Assembly (NCBI RefSeq): GCF_031453975.1
Contig: NZ_JAVDPW010000005.1
Coordinates: 310,001 to 374,000, forward strand
Length of the DNA stretch: 64,000 nucleotides
Reading direction: 5' to 3'
DNA from: Inquilinus ginsengisoli_A
GTDB taxonomy: Bacteria > Pseudomonadota > Alphaproteobacteria > DSM-16000 > Inquilinaceae
Below the pieces are notes generated by a model. It worked only from the letters and a program-made list of their open reading frames with translations. It was not told where the DNA came from and searched no databases. Below, piece by piece: positions 61,850 to 64,000 of the stretch. The first letter of the stretch is position 1; every line of letters starts with the position of its first letter. Position numbers and translations under genes: made by a program.

Positions 61850-64000
61850 TCAGACCTCCTGGGCCGGCTGGATGCGCCAAATGGCGAAAGGTGAATCGGC
61901 GGGGTCGAGGCGGATGTGCTGGACCTTGCCGTGCCAGGCGAAGCGCTCGCCGCGCATCAGGTCCTCCGCCGCCATCACGGCGTCGTCGGGCAGCCCCCAT
62001 TCCCACAACGGGATCTCGATATCGGCGTCCTGCGCCCGGTGCGGGTCGAGGTTGATCGCCACCAGGACGGTGTTGCCGCGATCGGGCGTCGCCTTGGCGA
62101 AATAGAGGATGCTGTCGTTCGAGGCCTTGTAGAAGGTCAGGCCGAGATGGCTCTGCAGCGCGGGATTGGCGTGCCGGATCCGGTTCAGCCGGGTGATCTC
62201 GGCGACGATGTTGCCGGGCCGGTCCAGGTCCCAGGCGCGCAGCTGGTACTTCTCGCTGTCGAGGTACTCCTCCTTGCCCGGCACCGCCTGGGCCTCGCAC
62301 AGCTCGAAGCCGTTATACATCCCCCAAAGGCCCGACAGGGTGGTGGCCAGCGCGGCGCGGATCAGGAAGCCCGGACGGCCGGAGGTCTGCAGGAACAGCG
62401 GGTTGATATCCGGCGTGTTGACGAAGAAGTGCGGCCGGAAGAAATCCCGCGGCGCCGCCGTGGTCAGTTCGGTCAGGTAGCTGGTCAGCTCCGCCTTGGT
62501 GTTGCGCCAGGTGAAGTAGGTGTAGGACTGGGAGAAGCCGACCTTCGCCAGGCGGTACATCACCTTCGGCCGGGTGAAGGCCTCCGCCAGGAAGACGACG
62601 CCCGGGTCGCGGCCGCGGATGTCGGCGATCAGCCACTCCCAGAACGGGAACGGCTTGGTGTGGGGATTGTCGACCCGGAACAGCCGCACGCCCTCGCCGA
62701 CCCAGAAGGCGACGATGTCGCGCAGGGTCCGCCACAGCGCGGGCATCGCGTCGTCCGCGTAGAAGTCGACATTGACGATGTCCTCGTACTTCTTCGGCGG
62801 ATTCTCGGCGTAGCGGATCGACCCGTCGGGGCGCCAGCCGAACCAGCCGGGATGGTCGCGCAGCCAGGGATGGTCGGGCGCGCACTGGATGGCGAAATCG
62901 AGCGCCAGCTCCAGCCCGTGCTCCGCCGCGGCATCGCGCAGCCGGCGGAAATCCGCGATGGTGCCGAGCTCGGGATGGATCGCGTCGTGGCCGCCCTCGG
63001 CCGCGCCGATGGCATAGGGGCTGCCGGGATCGTCCGGACCCGGCGTCAGGCTGTTGTTGCGGCCCTTGCGGTTCTTGCGGCCGATCGGATGGATCGGCGG
63101 GAAGTACAGCACGTCGAATCCCATCGCCCGGATCGCCGGCAGGCGGGTGATGACATCGTCGAAGGTGCCATGCCGGCCCGGCTCTCGGCTTTGCGACCGC
63201 GGGAACAGCTCGTACCAGCTGGCGAAGCCCGCAGCCCTGCGCTCGGCATCCACCGGCTGCGCCGGGTCCTGGCGGACCGCGAAGGGACGCTGGTCCGCGC
63301 TGGCCATCAGCGCCGCGGTTTCTGGGGCCAGCAGCAGGTCCAGCCGACCTGTCGCCGTCGCGGCGATCCGCGCCAGCAGGGCATCGAGTTCGGCCCGGAC
63401 CGATCCCCGGGCGGCACCCCGTGCCTGTTCGACCAGCAGGCGCCCCTCCTCGATCTCGACCGAGAGGTCGAGCCGCGCCGCGTGCTTCTTGCGCAGCTCG
63501 TACAGGAAGGTGCCGAACACGTCGCGCCAGGCTTCGACGGCGAAGACATACCGGCCGATCCGCTCAAGCGGGAATTCCGCGGCCCAGCGGTCGTTGCCCA
63601 GCGGCGCCATGCGCTGTTCGCGCCAGGCGCGCTCATCCGCCGGGCGCCACAGCAGGGCGACGGCGGTCACGTCGTGGCCATCGGCAATCACGTCGGCCTC
63701 GACCCGCACAGCCTCGCCGGCGATGCGCTTGACCGGGAAGCGCGGTTCACCGGCGGTGGGGGTTACCGCCTCGATGGCAAGACGCGGTGCCCGGACCGCA
63801 CGTTCCAGGGCCTGTTCGGGCAACCGCGCGACCGACGCCGCGACCGGCGCCGCGCGGCGCGCGGTCAGCACCCGCGTCTCGCCGGCGTCGAGCGTGATCG
63901 GTCGGGCGCCGTCCAGCCCCGGCGCCGCATCGGGCGGCTTCGCCGTGAACGGCCCGAACTCGCCGCCGATGCCGCGAAGGATCGGCGACGGCAGGACCCG
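61850..64000 (-). CDS. glgE: Maltose-1-phosphate maltosyltransferase (GlgE), 5' end outside or at edge of window
   Basis: At least 673 residues from GTG 63871, in frame and open to base 64000. Transfers maltosyl units from alpha-maltose-1-phosphate to glucan. Seen: the N-terminal RFPVKRIAGEAVRVEADVIADGHD module of GlgE, the barrel motifs DVLYFPPIHPIGR, Asp in LFRVDNPHTKP, Glu in FLAEAFTRPKVMYRLAK, Asp in NTPDINP, and the C-terminal all-beta domain. Its stop lies 2 nt before the TreS TTG. The frame upstream of GTG 63871 continues 43 codons with protein-like composition (PITLDAGETRVLTA), so the real chain may be longer or fused to another domain. Confidence 0.93.
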   Translation of the reverse strand, partial: RVLPSPILRGIGGEFGPFTAKPPDAAPGLDGARPITLDAGETRVLTARRAAPVAASVARLPEQALERAVRAPRLAIEAVTPTAGEPRFPVKRIAGEAVRVEADVIADGHDVTAVALLWRPADERAWREQRMAPLGNDRWAAEFPLERIGRYVFAVEAWRDVFGTFLYELRKKHAARLDLSVEIEEGRLLVEQARGAARGSVRAELDALLARIAATATGRLDLLLAPETAALMASADQRPFAVRQDPAQPVDAERRAAGFASWYELFPRSQSREPGRHGTFDDVITRLPAIRAMGFDVLYFPPIHPIGRKNRKGRNNSLTPGPDDPGSPYAIGAAEGGHDAIHPELGTIADFRRLRDAAAEHGLELALDFAIQCAPDHPWLRDHPGWFGWRPDGSIRYAENPPKKYEDIVNVDFYADDAMPALWRTLRDIVAFWVGEGVRLFRVDNPHTKPFPFWEWLIADIRGRDPGVVFLAEAFTRPKVMYRLAKVGFSQSYTYFTWRNTKAELTSYLTELTTAAPRDFFRPHFFVNTPDINPLFLQTSGRPGFLIRAALATTLSGLWGMYNGFELCEAQAVPGKEEYLDSEKYQLRAWDLDRPGNIVAEITRLNRIRHANPALQSHLGLTFYKASNDSILYFAKATPDRGNTVLVAINLDPHRAQDADIEIPLWEWGLPDDAVMAAEDLMRGERFAWHGKVQHIRLDPADSPFAIWRIQPAQEV

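Overview
The window is about 70% GC and densely packed with genes. Its gene content points to an alphaproteobacterium: a cyoABCD quinol oxidase with SURF1, many ABC uptake systems with LacI or GntR regulators, a GlgE-type glucan operon, and REP-like intergenic palindromes. A Rhodospirillales-type soil or plant-associated genus is my guess and is inference only. I saw no rRNA, tRNA, CRISPR array, insertion sequence or phage gene. Many genes overlap by 4-8 bases (ATGA or GTGA junctions), so operons are easy to delimit.

Layout. 1-5.1 kb: a 5'-truncated GH38 alpha-mannosidase, a small membrane protein, a repeat-rich gap, an LCMT-type O-methyltransferase and a small ORF. 5.1-10.1 kb (minus strand): cyoABCD plus SURF1, divergent from an MFS carrier (10.4-11.7 kb). 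11.9-16.7 kb: an Lrp/AsnC regulator, a saccharopine/lysine-dehydrogenase-like enzyme and a complete polar amino-acid ABC transporter. 16.7-23.5 kb (minus): an overlapping six-gene amino-sugar operon (Na+ symporter, AGE epimerase, nagB, SIS protein, nagA, ceramidase-like protein), divergent from a LacI regulator with two perfect palindromic operators between them. 24.7-31.1 kb: an AfuABC/FbpABC-like transporter with an inositol-monophosphatase-family enzyme, divergent from a second LacI regulator, again with paired operators.

31.3-42.3 kb: a Nudix hydrolase; a peptide/opine-type ABC transporter whose binding-protein gene is frameshifted, with two dihydrodipicolinate-synthase-family lyases and a FadR-type GntR regulator; and two divergent Gfo/Idh/MocA dehydrogenases. 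Three copies of an ~86-bp palindromic repeat lie here. 42.4-45.6 kb: a CGNR zinc-finger regulator divergent from two alpha/beta hydrolases and an SDR. A repeated inverted motif, RTAAC(C/T)-N19-(A/G)GTTAY, lies at three sites in front of these genes. 45.7-47.2 kb: three small stress-type genes (CsbD, a PepSY-like secreted protein, a glycine-zipper protein), two of them behind GGAAC boxes.

47.3-56.3 kb: a LacI regulator, two SDRs and a 2-hydroxyacid dehydrogenase face a CUT1 sugar transporter that lacks its own ATPase, a malate/lactate-type dehydrogenase and a sugar-phosphate isomerase. 56.4-64 kb (minus): GlgE, TreS-maltokinase fusion and GlgB, the trehalose-to-glycogen (maltose-1-phosphate) pathway, with GlgE running off the window.

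The best candidates for something not yet described are the AfuABC-like phosphosugar locus with its own phosphatase, the CGNR/hydrolase locus with its 31-bp operator family, and the peptide-transporter operon with two DHDPS-family lyases.
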